A DNA stretch of 64,000 nucleotides. Origin: Lepisosteus oculatus. Its lineage: Eukaryota > Chordata > Actinopteri > Semionotiformes > Lepisosteidae. This document shows positions 10,301 through 21,989 of the stretch, in pieces. Position 1 is the first letter of the stretch. Each line of letters starts with the position of its first letter. The stretch spans positions 44,462,490 to 44,526,489 of the forward strand of contig NC_090709.1 of the NCBI RefSeq assembly GCF_040954835.1, given 5' to 3'. The position numbers and the translations under genes are program-made. The notes under the pieces were generated by a model, which worked only from the letters and a program-made list of their open reading frames with translations, was not told the origin of the DNA and did no database searches.

Positions 10301-10456
10301 TTTCAGTCCCCAACAAGACCTGGAGGGAGCCCAGCATATTCCCCCCAGGACCCGAATGAGAGGAGTTACATCTAGGCTAAACAGTGCCCAGATGTAGACT
10401 CCCCAGTTTCCACTGTAAGTACACAGAGAGGAAGTTAAACTTTCATTTGCTTAATC

Positions 10457-13400
10457 ATGACTGTGAAACTTACCTTTCTGACATCAAATGTGAGAGACCC
10501 CGTGAAAAGACAGGGAGACTTTTAAGATCTGGCCTCAAAGTCTTTCTCAGTTTGTTTCTTACAGGGGGTCCACCTGAAGGATGAAAGCGACAAGCTGACA
10601 TTCACCAGGGAATGGACGAAGGGAGAATCATGCTGGAGCGTAGGAGGGGTCCACTCTTCCGGAGTGGGAATCCTCCTCGGAAACACAGAAATGACGCTGG
10701 TTTCCTCCTTCTCGGTGGTGCAGGGTCGGATCCTGGTCGCAGACATCGACTGGAGGGGGCAGAAGTTGAGAGCAATTAACGTCTATGCTCCGACGGAACC
10801 CTCTATCCGGAAGGAAGTGTTTGCTGACCTGGCCAGCTGCTGCACCACCAACAGACAGGTGGTACTCGGCGGGGACTTCAGCGTCGACTGGGAGAAGGGG
10901 AACTACTCAAGCAGTTCTCCCTGGTGGACGGCTTCAGACGGTGCCGCCCAAACGATGCCGGAACGAAGTGGAGAAACTCCCGGGGAGTGTGCAGCCGCCT
11001 GGACTACATCTTTCTGCACACGACCTGCTCCCTGGAGTCGGCGACGGTGTCCCCGGAGTGGTATTCCAGCCACGAGCGCTTGACGGTGGTGGCTAACACC
11101 AACCTGCCGGCATTCGGTCGTGGGTACTGGAAGCTGAACCGGGAGATACTGGAGGAAGACGACTTCAAGGCACTGTTCCATAAAGACTACGTGAGCTGGG
11201 TCGATCTGAGAGACGGCTACAGCTCCATGGTGGAATGGTGGGAGTCGGTGAAAGACAGGACCCGAACCCTGGCGCAGACGTACTGCAGACGGAAGGCGGC
11301 CAGGGAGAGGAAGGAAGCTGCACGACTCCAGAGACAACTAGAGGAGGAGTACAGCTCGGCTAACAGGGGAGGAGCCTTCAAATCAGCCTGGGCACGGGAC
11401 CTGAAGGAAAGGCTCCGCAAGCTGCACACCGAGAAAGCCAAGGCTTTCCTGGTCAAGGCACAAAGGGAGCATTATGAAAATAATGAAACCTGTTCCTCTT
11501 ATTTCTTCAATCAGGTCCGAGAAGCCCAGAAAAAGAGGGTGATCTACAGCCTGAGACGGGGAGATGGAGAGGAAGTGCTGGACGAGAGCGACAAGATAGA
11601 AGCGACCACCACTTTCTACAAGGAGCTCTTTTCAGAAAAGCAGACAGAGGTGGAGGCAGGTGATGCTTTTCTGGAGGGGCTGAAGGCACGAGTACCAGAG
11701 GAGGTGAGGGAGGACTTGGAGGGTCCGATCACGGCCGAGGAGCTGAAGGCTGCGCTCTTGTCCATGGAGAATGGCAAGGTGCCAGGGCCGGATGGACTCC
11801 CCAAGGAATTCTACACCTGCTTCTGGGACACCCTGGCGGCAGATCTGGTGAAAGTGGTGCAGGAGATCTTCCGCGGGGGAAACTCGGAAACACCATGAGG
11901 AAGGGTGTCATCTCCCTGCTCTTCAAGGGAGGAGATGCCGACGACCTCAAAAACTGGAGGCCGATCACGATGCTCTGCATGGATGTAAAGATCCTGTCCA
12001 AGCTTCTGACCGCCAGACTGAGAACCGCCCTTCCCCACATCATCCACAGCGACCGGACGTGTGGGGTGGAAGGGCAATCCGTCAGCTGGACCCTCCAGCT
12101 GACCAGAGACGCTAGCGCCTGGGGCGAGGACCGGAATATGCACATGATGGTGGTCAGCCTGGACCAGGAGAAAGCCTTCGACAGAGTGAACCATAGCTAT
12201 CTGTTCAGGGTGCTGGAACGCTTCGGTTTCGGAGAGAGTTTCAGCCTCTGGATTAAGATACTGTACTCTGACATAGGCAGCAGAGTCAACGTAAACGGAA
12301 ACCTGGGGGATTTCATTCCCCAGGAATCCGGAGTATGACAAGGCTGCCCCCTTTCACCCCTTCTCTATGTTCTTTTCACAGAGCCCCTAGCAGAGGCGGT
12401 GAGACGGGACCCTGTCATCAACCACCTGGAGATACCGGGAGGTGCGGGGGAAACCCTGAAGATCTCCCAGTACGCTGACGACACGACCCTGTTCCTGAGG
12501 TCGGACAGGGGGCTAAGGAGGGCCCTGCAGGTCATGGAGCAATACTCCAGAGCCTTGGGGTCGAAGCTCAACCGCCGAAAGAGTAAACTGAAGTTCTCCG
12601 GGCCCTGAAAGCACAGGACGACGGAGCCGGAGGGTCTCGAGCTCTGCACGGAGCCTCTCAAAATACTGGGGGTTTCCTTCCAGAGCTAGGACAACGAGAC
12701 CATCAACTGGACCGAGAAGATCACCAAGGTGAATGCGATGCTGGGTCTGCGGTGTACCCGCTGCTGGCCAGACTCAGACGAGAGCTGCAAGGGATGATCT
12801 TTGGCTTCGTCTGGGGCGGCAAGTACGAGTACATCACGAGAAACCGGATGTGTCAGCCGGTCGAGGAAGGGGGTCGAGATGTCCCACATTTCCCCCTGAA
12901 ACTCGACTGCATCTTCTACTGCAACCTCTGTCGGGCGCAGCGGGAGCCCATCGGCCACAAGTACGAGTACTTTGTCAGGCTGTGGCTCTCTGTCCCAATG
13001 AGGCACTTGGTCCAGTGGTCAAACACTGGGCCCAAGGCAGAAGGCGACCGGAGTTCTACATCCGCGCTGTCAAGTGGAGCAGGAGGTACGAGGCCACGAG
13101 ACAGCCAGAGCTCTGCATCAACCACAGAGACTTGTACAAAGACAAGTCTGGGAAAGGACGCAGCCCAAAGAACTTGACAACCAACTGAAGGACCTCAACT
13201 GGATGGCTGTACACAAGTGACTGGCTACCAGAGAGGTCCTCTACAGACACTCGCTTACCAGGAACCCGCATTGCCCCCGGGACAAGTGTTTCGTCGAGGA
13301 GACTCAGGAGCACGTGTTCTGGAGCTGCCCCTTCGCCAAGGCGGTGTGGGGCAGAATGGACAACATTATGCAACTCCTGGGAACGGATGCGGTGCTCAGT

Positions 13401-13668
13401 TACCAGTACATTCTGCTGGGGGCTGGCACCCACTGGACTGGACAAGGGGACACAGGACCTGCGGGGGCTGCTGCTGTCCCTCACAAAACAAGGACTGTGG
13501 AAGGCGAGGAACACTCTCATCCGGCACAACATAAAGTGGGGGGCGAGGGAGCTGGAGGAGAGGATCCTGGCGGACCTCAGGAAGAGGACGAAGCACCACG
13601 TCGCCAAATGGGGTTTCCCCACGGCGAGGGAGCGCTGGAATGGACTTTGGGCCCTATACAGAGATTAA
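10457..13668 (+). pseudogene. LINE ORF2 (endonuclease and reverse transcriptase), degenerate
   Basis: Start region at 10457 (ATGACTGTGAAACTTACC) matches the right copy's MTMKLIFLTTN but is missing bases soon after. Endonuclease block: VVLGGDFSVDWEKG, where the right copy has the standard GDFN, and SSHERLTV, where SDH is expected, so two catalytic motifs are altered. RT block: GKVPGPDGLPKEFY (11.77 kb), NWRPITML, SLDQEKAFDRVNH (12.16 kb) and QYADDTTLF with the YADD catalytic box intact (12.47 kb). A C-terminal CCHC motif (CPRDKC...H...C) is near 13.27 kb. Multiple frameshifts and an in-frame stop after the PQESGV motif (12338) split it into many frames. By family it cleaves target DNA and primes reverse transcription. 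Confidence 0.82.
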
Positions 13669-13863
13669 AGGACAATAGCAAGTGGTAGATTTGGAGGGAC
13701 TCTCTTAATTGCGCAAATCCGCCCCCACTCGCAAAGATTGATAACGGACAATCAATCTCCGTTCCGCCGTTGTTTTTTATTACATGGAGTGTTAATATGT
13801 GTGAGATGTTCCTTTTGAGATGTTTTTTTTGCAGAATAAAGTATATTTTGTAGAACACAAAAC

Positions 13864-14620
13864 ATCTTATGACAAGGTTTACAAGTTATCTGTTGAACTA
13901 CATTCTTATAGGTGTGGTCACATTCCAGATCATTTGTTTACGTTTTTGTTTCTGGAGCAACTGTTAGATGAAATGTGCTAATATGTAACCTAACTCCAGT
14001 GTGAATAACTAGAAGAGGGGAGCAGCTCCATTCCATACCATGGGAGCTTTGAGATTGGCTGGGCCAGATCTCTCATTTGCATATCTGATTTGGAAATATA
14101 ACACTAAACCCCTTCTTGCATGGATTTAACTTGCACCCAAGAGTCCCCTTCTGTGTATTGCTACTTATTTTTTTATGATAAGTGGTGATTACCAGTTGAC
14201 AGGTTTTATTTGTTGAATTATAAATGGTTTTGTATTATCATCCTGAATGGCCTGTACTCAAGGTTTGGTAGGGTATGTGTTTTCATTTCATTTACCAAAT
14301 TGAATTTTTGCTCTTTTAGTACTTGTCTAGAAGGCTTTCTGAAGTCAGGAACCCCATTTATTTGGTGAAAAAGGATTCTGTATTAATATTAATATTTCTC
14401 ATACAACATAAATAGGGTCTTTTATGAATAAAAAGATCTTGCACTTGGAAATCTTGATAAAGCTGTGTGCTTCCATACACTCGAGCAGTTTTGATTCCTA
14501 ATATTTGACCTTAGGTGCGGGAACAGGTCTTTTTTGCCATTTGATTTCCAATTGATCAGCACAGTATAGAAAATAGACCCATAAAGCAACCTCAGCAGTG
14601 ACAAATGTCACTGGGTCACT
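13864..14620 (-). repeat. Linker repeat with octamer and inverted CCAAT (copy 1)
   Basis: Matches 55590-56338 in reverse, and in part 61370-61870. It contains ATTTGCAT at 14075-14082 and ATTGG at 14054-14058 (minus-strand ATGCAAAT and CCAAT). These motifs suit a histone or snRNA promoter, but no gene is attached. Confidence 0.6.
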
Positions 14621-14663
14621 TGGGTGTATACGTCGGGGTCCGGTAGTGAAGCTCCGCTCCTGT

Positions 14664-14969
14664 TTAGCCTCCGAAGCCGTACAGGGTGCGGCCCTGGTGC
14701 TTCAGCACGTACACCACGTCCATGGCGGTGACGGTCTTCCTCTTGGCGTGCTTGGCGTGCTCGGTGTAGGTGACGTTCTCCAGGAACACCTTCAGCACCC
14801 CGCGGGTCTCCTCGTAGTTCAGCCTGGAGATCCGCTTCACTCCCCCACGGCGAGCCAGGCGGCGGATGGCGGGTTTGGTGATTCCCTGGATGTTGTCACG
14901 GAGAACCTTATGGTGACGCTTAGCGCCTCCTTTCCCGAGTCCCTTTCCGCCTTTGCCTCTTCCAGACAT
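14664..14969 (-). CDS. Histone H4-like gene, variant or decaying copy (101 codons)
   Basis: Opens [20 protein letters not shown] and ends [10 protein letters not shown]. It is uninterrupted but differs from the near-invariant 102-residue vertebrate H4 (numbered without Met). R19 is His, G48 is Arg, I50 is Asn, A89 is Val and R92 is His. The IRDAV segment after ENV is missing, and an extra HAK follows TEHAK. Loss of IRDAV would damage the histone fold, so it is probably a pseudogene. Acetylatable lysines 5, 8, 12, 16 and 20 remain. No histone 3' stem-loop (GGCTCTTTTCAGAGCC) follows the stop. It lies in the left arm of the inverted duplication. Confidence 0.85.
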
Positions 14970-15009
14970 CTTCTAGTTATCAGCTGTGAACACGACACAC
15001 ACTGCTCAT

Positions 15010-15058
15010 CTTTGATGTATAATAGACATCTTTCTTTGATTTCTATTATACATCAAAG
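15010..15058. repeat. Perfect 16-bp-arm hairpin at the inverted-duplication boundary
   Basis: CTTTGATGTATAATAG at 15010-15025 is the exact reverse complement of 15043-15058, with a 17-nt loop. It overlaps the point where homology to the right arm stops (about 15020). Confidence 0.9.
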
Positions 15059-15063
15059 AAAGA

Positions 15064-15070
15064 TTTTTAT
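15064..15070 (-). promoter_or_regulatory. Possible TATA box upstream of the left H4
   Basis: Minus strand TATAAAA about 95 nt upstream of the H4 ATG. It lies outside the region shared with the right copy, so it is not the ancestral H4 promoter. No CCAAT box nearby. Confidence 0.3.
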
Positions 15071-15722
15071 AGGTGTGGAAACTAGTAAATAAAGCCAATG
15101 ATTTGTTTTAGAAATGTATTATTAAAATATACAATTATTCACACCTTAACAATATGTAGTTCAAATTATACATTATATACAATATTGTATTCAAATGTCT
15201 AATCATTATAAAAAACACAACTAGTAAACTTCAGTTACAAATTCTAGTAACATGGCAATATATATATATATTAATGACAAACACAAACTAATTACATGAA
15301 CACGCTAATATTTAACTCAAAACCACATTTCGATTCAAATATAAATTTTTAAAATTTACAACTTCTTTATTTATTTGAAAATATTATTAATGTAGCACAA
15401 ACGCTACTTTCTAATAAAGACAGAAAGAAACTGTTTGTTTTGTGTCTACTGGTGATCCTCCTCTCGATACTAATGAAATGTTTAATATGATCCCTCGAGA
15501 AAAAAAAGGAATCAATTTCCGCCTGGAATGATTGATGCCCCATCAAACATTTTGTAATATCCCTGGAAGTTTATACAGTAGAATCCTGGTTCGTGGCTTA
15601 AATTCAAGTTAATGAGACTAAGGAAACGAGTTGGAAACTTGATGTCGAAGTGGGATTTAAATCACCCATTTCACATTTTACTTCATTGGGCAGTATGTTC
15701 CAGAAAGCAATGCAACAGCATC
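15071..15722. other. AT-rich, no gene recognised
   Basis: AT-rich sequence between the H4 copy and tRNA-Tyr. Contains a short (TA)n run near 15260. Confidence 0.5.
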
Positions 15723-15810
15723 CCTTCGATAGCTCAGTTGGTAGAGCGGAGGACTGTAGTAGAGTCAACAGGGAATCCTTAGGTCGCTGGTTCGATTCCG
15801 GCTCGAAGGA
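15723..15810 (+). tRNA. tRNA-Tyr (GTA) with 15-nt intron
   Basis: CCTTCGATAGCTCAGTTGGT begins the gene. Anticodon GTA is in CTGTAG, and the intron 15760-15774 lies directly after position 37, the canonical site. The 3' exon runs ATCCTTAGGTCGC to TTCGATTCCGGCTCGAAGGA. The acceptor stem CCTTCGA/TCGAAGG pairs fully and box B GGTTCGATTCC is perfect. No clean TTTT terminator follows within ~15 nt; a TTTT occurs about 6 nt downstream within GTGCTTTTCG. Likely functional. Confidence 0.93.
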
Positions 15811-16921
15811 AGGTGCTTTTCGTGTAATTTAATCAAAGAGTTAAAAAAGCGAATCAGTTTTATTCAGACATTGATCAAAAGCTCAATAATCGACTAAGCA
15901 AAGGCTCCTGTTCCGAATTCAGCCCACGTCTGATTGTCTTTATTTAGCCAAGATCTGATCTTTGAATTAAGGGACTACACTGTCTGTTTTGTAATTCAAA
16001 AATACATACAAATGTCAAGTTTTTTGTAGATATAAAGGTGTTCTCTGTTTTCAAAGGATAGTTACTTAATTGGCATAATGATTTGGTATTGATTTTGTAT
16101 CGTTGTATTATAAAGTTTGTGCTTTCTGTGTTTTTATCGTATTGTGAACTTATTTTTTAAACAAATGCTTACAAAGGCAAACACGGCACACATCTGTTTA
16201 TACCAGCGGTGAAAAGTACAAGCTACTGCGCACTTCTGGGAGTATAACAGGTTCGATATAAAGTGGCAAAAATATAAAAGGGGAAAATACCCCAGACTGC
16301 GTGTAAAGCCCTCGTTGTGACTGTTTTAGATAAAAATGGCGTACTGTGCACGAAATTTTGCAGAAACACAATCTGATATTTTGATAATTATTATTTTGCA
16401 GTATGAGGCCCAGCATCCAAATCTTCAGTTCTGATTTTTTTAAGTGATATCTTTCCTTCCTGTCGTGGAAGTCACACGATGTGAGCAATTGTTTTTTTTA
16501 CGTTGCGATCCAAAGAGCCTCAGACGCACTGTAACCAAACCAGGATGGATTCTGCTGGGAGCCGGACTGAGCTCATTCTCACTCCCTGTGCTAAAAACAG
16601 AATTAGCTCTTCCCCGAACATCGTCTACAGCTGCTGGATGGTGCTCTGAGTCTTACTGCTCCGGCAATTACTTTGACGAAAGACAGATCACTTGTGCGCT
16701 TTTAACCTTCTCGCAGCTACGGGCGAGACTGACGCTCGCGATATGAAGGCACCCGCTGGAACACATTCTCTAACTTTCACAATCGCGACAGACTTCGCTT
16801 TTTTAAAAAAACGTAGATATAGCCCTGAAAAACGCATTAGCTTTATCAGTTTTTACATTAATCTATTGTAACGCAACGGGGGCTCAGGCGGGCGCCCTTG
16901 CCGCATCTGGTCGGCCCAAAG
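15811..16921. other. No protein gene recognised
   Basis: AT-rich to 16.4 kb, then moderately GC. Open frames such as the one near 16.44-16.75 kb show no family resemblance. Confidence 0.5.
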
Positions 16922-16990
16922 TATAGGTGGCTCGAACCCGGGACTTCCGCGTCTCTCTGTAGCGACATAGCCCCGTGAGCTAAAGAGAGA
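16922..16990 (-). pseudogene. tRNA-like sequence or tRNA-SINE head
   Basis: Minus strand has box A-like TTTAGCTCACGGGG and box B GGGTTCGAGCC about 40 nt apart, with an ASL-like CGCTACAGAGAGACGCG between. The acceptor stem does not pair well. It could be the head of a SINE. Confidence 0.4.
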
Positions 16991-17159
16991 TCTCTCTACA
17001 GCCCAGTAGCTGTGGTCCTGCTATAACAGGGAAGGGCGGTGACGTCACCCACTCTGGTACGCCGGCTCTTACACACACTGCTTGTCGGCCGTAAGCGTTA
17101 CACTATTTTGAATCAAAGTTTGATATTTTTTTTATTTTTTATTGCATTTTACATTACAA

Positions 17160-17440
17160 TAATAATAATCATCATCATCATCATTATTGCGTACACTTAT
17201 ATAGCGCTGTTCTGGATACTCCACTCAATGCGCTTTACAGGTAATGGGGACTCCCCTCCACCACCACCATTCTCCTGAATGATCACAGAGACTCAGGACC
17301 TCGGTTTAATGTCTCAGCTGAAGGACGGCACCTGTTTACAGTTTAGTGTCCCCGTCATTGTACTGGGGTATCAGGACCCGCATGGACCGCAGGGTGTGCG
17401 CCCAGCGACAGAAACCAGACGTGTGTCGGGCTCGGCTGCG
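17160..17440 (-). mobile_element. 5S-type SINE, 3' part, reverse
   Basis: Minus-strand tail AAAGCGCATTGAGTGGAGTA and ACAGCGCTATATAAGTG, followed by an ATT/ATG simple run. The body has GAGGTCCTGAGTCTCTGTG and TGTAAACAGGTGCCGTCC. An internal part of the body is missing. Confidence 0.75.
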
Positions 17441-17859
17441 AGCAGGACAATGACGTCATGGGGACAAAGCAGAGGAAATCAAAACGGTTCTATAAAAGAC
17501 CTGTGTCAGCTGTTGGTTTGCAGTCTGGGCTCTAAATCCTCCGATCCGATTTTAAATCTCTCTAATACCTGAGCTGCGGCTTCTTCCGAGTATTTATTCG
17601 TATACTTATTATGTGTAAATGTATAGATGAAACCTTTCATATATTGTTCAGTTTAAATCAAAATGCTTTACTGATGCAAGAGAGAAGTATAGTATGAAAG
17701 ATGTGACAAATTTGTGATTTCTTGGAACAAAACGGTTTTTATTTGCATTCGAAATGAAGCGGATTTTTAGCGCGACACCCAAACCCTTTGTCTTTTTTAG
17801 AGTGATTTTTAAACAGACATAAATGTAGAAAATGTGTTTTTTTTAGTACTGCAATAGCA
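17441..17859. other. No gene recognised
   Basis: Nothing identified; AT-rich from 17.6 kb. Confidence 0.5.
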
Positions 17860-17932
17860 GGGTCAGTGGCGTAATGAATAACGCGTCAGGCCTCGCGTCG
17901 GAAAATTATAGGTTGGCCTGCCGTCTGGCTTG
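17860..17932 (+). pseudogene. tRNA-Arg-like, decayed (anticodon position TCG)
   Basis: GGGTCAGTGGCGTAATGAAT then AACGCGTC follows the tRNA-Arg(ACG) body closely. The anticodon stem is disrupted (CAGGC/CGTCG) and box B reads GGTTGGCCTGC where GGTTCGANTCC is expected. Length 73 nt. Confidence 0.65.
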
Positions 17933-18950
17933 TTGCGTTTATACCACTTACATTCTTTTATATAAATGAACTCCACCTGAAAGCTATAGAAAACACTTTG
18001 GGTAAGTTGTCTGCAGCCTCATGTGAATTTTGACAACTTACCCAAAACACTGTACTGTCTGGAGATCAGCTCCAGCTCTGAACTCAATTGCAATGAAAAA
18101 CCATGCGTAACAAAACTGGAGAACAGCTGAACTTGTGCTCAGTTCGGTGATGAGGGTTCAGAACTGTCCTTGTTGTAATTAGCACGAACTGCACAGGCTC
18201 TGAATCAGACCATGTCAATTAGTCTGATCAGTGTAGGACACGTTAATGTAGAATTATTAATAGGTTTATTAGTTAGTTAGTTCAGGTTTACCCACCTGAA
18301 CTAATGTAGAATTATTACTTGGTCTGTCTCTTGTTTGTATATAAATGAATGTCTCTGACAACTTAATGTTAGTTTTACGATGTAGGTCAGGCGTTGACAT
18401 ATGCACGGGTATACGAAATGTCTCACTCCTGATTCAACTCATGTTCTATAGGAGATTGGCGATTCCTCCTGTTTCTCGTACAACCATATCAGAACAGAAG
18501 CCTGTGTCACCCAGCTGTGATTCAAGATCGACTCGCATCTTTATCCCTTTTTTGTTCGTGATCATTATTTTCTTTAGTTATGATCAATATTGAACTTTTT
18601 CGAAATTAAATGACAATAATCAAACATGCAGGCAGATTTTTGAAAAGTATTCGGAATTGACAGGGTGCCCCTTTGGAACAGTCGTCAGAAAATGTGAGAA
18701 AATGAAAGTTATGTAATCTCTCCCACAAAGCATTGAAGATTGGAATCTGAGTGTAAAAAAGCTACCCGTCTCCCAATGATAGGCAGGGATACACACCATG
18801 ACTCGAATAGTCTCAGCGAACGTTAACACCTATGATATTACGAGTGCTTTGCACGTGTCGAATTTCAAGAAGGAACTACTACAACAGTTGTGGACATAAT
18901 TCAATACCACCGGCAAAGTCCAATGCCGGCAACGTCTGCGAAAATAATGT
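17933..18950. other. No gene recognised
   Basis: Includes a near-perfect inverted pair around 17990-18050 (TTTGGGTAAGTTGTC and GACAACTTACCCAAA), a small hairpin. No exon identified. Confidence 0.45.
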
Positions 18951-19620
18951 TCACTCATGGAATTTGGTCTTTGAATGGCTGGCGGGAAAATTCATTTATA
19001 CTCCTGTTGCACCCTCAGCTGAAACATGTTAAAATAACAACGCAGATTTGTTGGAGAACCTGACAAGAATTATTGGGTTAGCACTGTATGTATTCTTGTA
19101 TATTTACTTTAATTTTAATATAAATGTAAACATGCATGCTGTATAATCTATTGTAATTTTAAAATATGTTAGCTGAGGATGCGAGGGGGGCTATTATACC
19201 TTGTGAAACACGCAAGGAACTGTAAAAAAGGCTGGTATTTGAATAAAATTGGCGATCACAAGAAAACCACAATTTATGTGGTATTATCATCAATATCCTT
19301 CAAAATCTACGTTCAAATGAAGGATTTGAAGAAACTATGAAAAAAGCAATAGTAGCAGCAGAGGATTTTGATTTTTGCTCTTCAAGTCAGTAGATCGATG
19401 TAGAGTTGCGCCCCTACGAACAGCACAAAGGATGAAACCCACCTCCTTCGTTATTGCTATGTTTGTGCCGGTGAAAGTAGCGTTTGTGCTATTGAAAGCA
19501 TCTTGGAAGATGAAGGTGCAGTCACTTCCACATGTCATGATATCATTAGATCCGACGACAAGAGCTGAAGCCCCCGGCATTTTCCAAGCCAGGAATGTGA
19601 GGAAGATGGGCATGGAGGAA

Positions 19621-19702
19621 GGTAGCGTGGCTGAGCGGTCTAAGGCGATGGATTTAGGCTCCAGTCTCTCTGGGGGCGTGGGTTCGAATCCCACCGCTGC
19701 CA
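19621..19702 (+). tRNA. tRNA-Leu (TAG)
   Basis: GGTAGCGTGGCTGAGCGGTC opens the gene. The anticodon is TAG in GATTTAGGCTC. The long variable arm TCTCTCTGGGGGC and box B GGGTTCGAATCC are intact, and the acceptor stem GGTAGCG/CGCTGCC pairs with one G-T. The first anticodon-stem pair is mismatched. A T-run (TTTTTTT) ten nt downstream can terminate Pol III. Likely functional. Confidence 0.92.
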
Positions 19703-21624
19703 AATGTTATTTTTTTAAGACCTGCAATATGATCAGTAAAAGCGCTTTTTGTTAGACTGCGGGAGGTGTTTAGAGATAGACTTTCTAAAAGACAGGCTTA
19801 ACATCAAGGCAGAAAAAATATTTTGTTTTCTCAACAGAAATTCTCTTTGGCACGTTCAGCTTTATATAGGGAACAACATCTGCCGAGATCACTTTTGAGG
19901 CAGTGCACATGATAGTGTACCTTTACATTTAATATTGGCTGTGGTGGTGAGCTGCTTTTGTCTGTGAAACTTTTAATTCTTCACGCCGAATCGTTGGCAG
20001 GGGTAAAGCTTATTAAATCTTTGAACATAGCGCTCCATCAGAAGTACTTTGTTCGTGATCAAAAGAGATCAGAGGATTAACTTCATGAATTCACATAGCA
20101 TACCTTACAGGAAAGATTTAAAAGGGGAATTGATTGTGCTTCCTGATGTTGTTCCTGTGGTTTCTTTGGATACAAAGGTGAATGTTCTTTGACATTCTGC
20201 TAGAGTATCCACTGGGTGGGTTTTATCGATTAGCTCGGATAGGTCATCAGTGCTCCGTCTCCGGAAAATAATCAGCACTGTTTTTTCCTGTGCTGTCTTT
20301 TAAAACATATAAGATCACGAGTTTACAGATTTCTCCAAATAACAACTATACATTTTAACCCAGCGGTTAGCATTCCTTCAATCCAATAGTTTTACTCTGG
20401 GTTAAAAGCAGCACAATATACAGAGAGATGATATTCAAATATTTCAACGTTCTGTTGGATTACCTGTATGGAGATATCGCTCAGAATTCCTAATATGATT
20501 TTGAGTTCAGTTTTGCTTTACTACTTTCAGAGTCTTTTATTGACCTTGCTGAAGCAGAGAAGTGACATAATCACAAATGCGACCTACCTGTGCTGCTGTT
20601 TCTGGTTAATAATTATTATTGTGAGGAAAAAAAAACAGCTCCTTGCATTAAGAGCAAGAGCAACCAACGCGCTCTCTTGTTGAGTTGGGTTTTTTCCGTG
20701 GTGCTCTTCCTCAGATGCAAAGTTATTTGGCGAGCAAGGATCTCTGAGAAGGAGCCTGAATCCTTCAAAATACTACGGAAGGAATCAAATTTATACGTTT
20801 CTTTGGATCGAGAAGATGATCATTATGAGACTCAAAACATGCCTGTCTTTTCTCTTTTCGAGGACAAATGAATTATTGAGGTGTAAAAAAGGGTTCAAAA
20901 CCAAAATCACCTGCTATTGCTGCTGTTTCTTCAAATCCTTCAACTGATCATCGATATCGAGGAATAATATATAGTTTCTTCAAATCCTTCAACTGATCAT
21001 CGACATAGAGAAATAATATTATACAAATTGTGGTTTTCTTTTAATTGCCAATTTGACTGTAATTACATCTTCGTTTACAGATGTCTTGCATGTATCACAA
21101 GGTATAATAGTCGTCGTGCGTCCTCAGTTAAAATGTTTTAAAAAGTACAACATTTATGGTTACATCCATATTAAAATGAAGGTAAATATAACAAGATATT
21201 AAAATACAATTGTACAGTCCTAACTTAATAATGCCTCTGAAGTTTTCCAACAAATCCGAACTGTAATTTTGAAATATTATAGCTGAGAATGAAAAGAGAG
21301 TACAAAGATCAAATTCAATGAGTGAAAATGCACCAGTAGTTCTCTAAGCTGAGTTTCTTCCCTGAACATGACTTGCTTGCGAAGCACCAAGCAGCCTTGA
21401 ACGGATCGCGGAAATCAAATATACAGTACAGATGGATTCAGAGTGTGCTTTCCAACTTTTGTGCAACATTTTCCTTTGATAGGGTGGAGTTGTCTTCACA
21501 ATCTGGGTTAAATAAAAAGGTGTGACATCAGTGTTAAACAGCTTTCCTTCTTGGGGAACAACGGTTGTGTTCCATATTTCTAACTATTTTGGTTTCAAGA
21601 TCGCAATTTAGTGTGAAACATAAA
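19703..21624. other. No gene; part of the 4.9-kb duplication
   Basis: Within it, 20925-20960 and 20968-21005 are direct repeats (TTCTTCAAATCCTTCAACTG). No coding exon recognised. Confidence 0.45.
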
Positions 21625-21682
21625 AGCCAGCTGGATAAGCTTGATTAATTTCCCTCACGGGATCAATAAAGTATCTATCTAT
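21625..21682 (+). mobile_element. LINE 3' tail fragment (Rex/Babar-like)
   Basis: CCCTCACGGGATCAATAAAG followed by TATCTATCT is the typical short 3' end of fish Rex-type LINEs. A reverse copy is at 53.04 kb. Confidence 0.6.
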
Positions 21683-21933
21683 AAATCTCTTACATGTCAT
21701 TTACAATGGCCTTTCAACTAATAGCCCGTGCAGGGATCAAACCCCAGCTGTTGGTACGAGTTGCATAAGACCCTGTAACGCGCAGATAAGAAACTAACCT
21801 CTGCTTCTTCATTATATACACAGTGAGCTATATATGCGAGCTTACTGCCCCCTACGGGCTCTGTATTTGATTGCGGTGGAGACCAGCCGTGGAGATAAAG
21901 TGAGACGGGTGTGTACATTAAAAGGCTCATAGT

Positions 21934-21989
21934 GTCCCTGGGAGGGCTCAAACCACCACCCTTTTTGTTAACAACCGAGCCACAAAGAC
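21934..21989 (-). pseudogene. tRNA-Asn remnant, internally deleted
   Basis: Minus strand starts GTCTTTGTGGC, has GTTAACA (Asn GTT region) and ends GGTGGTTTGAGCCCTCCCAG GGAC. Most of the D arm is missing (56 nt total). Paired with a similar remnant at 26.46 kb. Confidence 0.7.

Larger units (their letters stand above)
8316..13863 (+). mobile_element. Tx1-clade LINE (non-LTR retrotransposon), left copy, degenerate
   Basis: The order is a U2 snRNA-like 5' tip, a pyrimidine-rich 5'UTR with tandem units, ORF1 with zinc knuckles, ORF2 with APE-type endonuclease, reverse transcriptase and a C-terminal CCHC motif, a short 3'UTR with AATAAA near 13837 and a short A-rich end. ORF1 reads FNIGSDRGYLYYPRMPDFC before the knuckles, as in the Tx1 group. 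This group includes target-specific members, some inserting into U2 snRNA genes (Keno type, family knowledge). Both ORFs are broken, so this copy cannot be autonomous. It is the longer of two copies; the other is at 56.3-60.9 kb in reverse. Confidence 0.88.
9429..15020. repeat. Left arm of a large inverted duplication
   Basis: From the LINE ORF1 GTTTCAACATC word through the LINE 3' end, a ~750-bp linker and the whole H4 gene, this matches the reverse complement of 54190-60872. The linker is shared beyond the LINE 3' end, so the duplication is segmental and not two independent insertions. Confidence 0.88.

Noticed and set aside
21718-21790. Minus-strand tRNA-like piece with GGGGTTTGATCCCTGC
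   Set aside because: A box B-like arm is visible but no matching D arm or acceptor stem could be placed.
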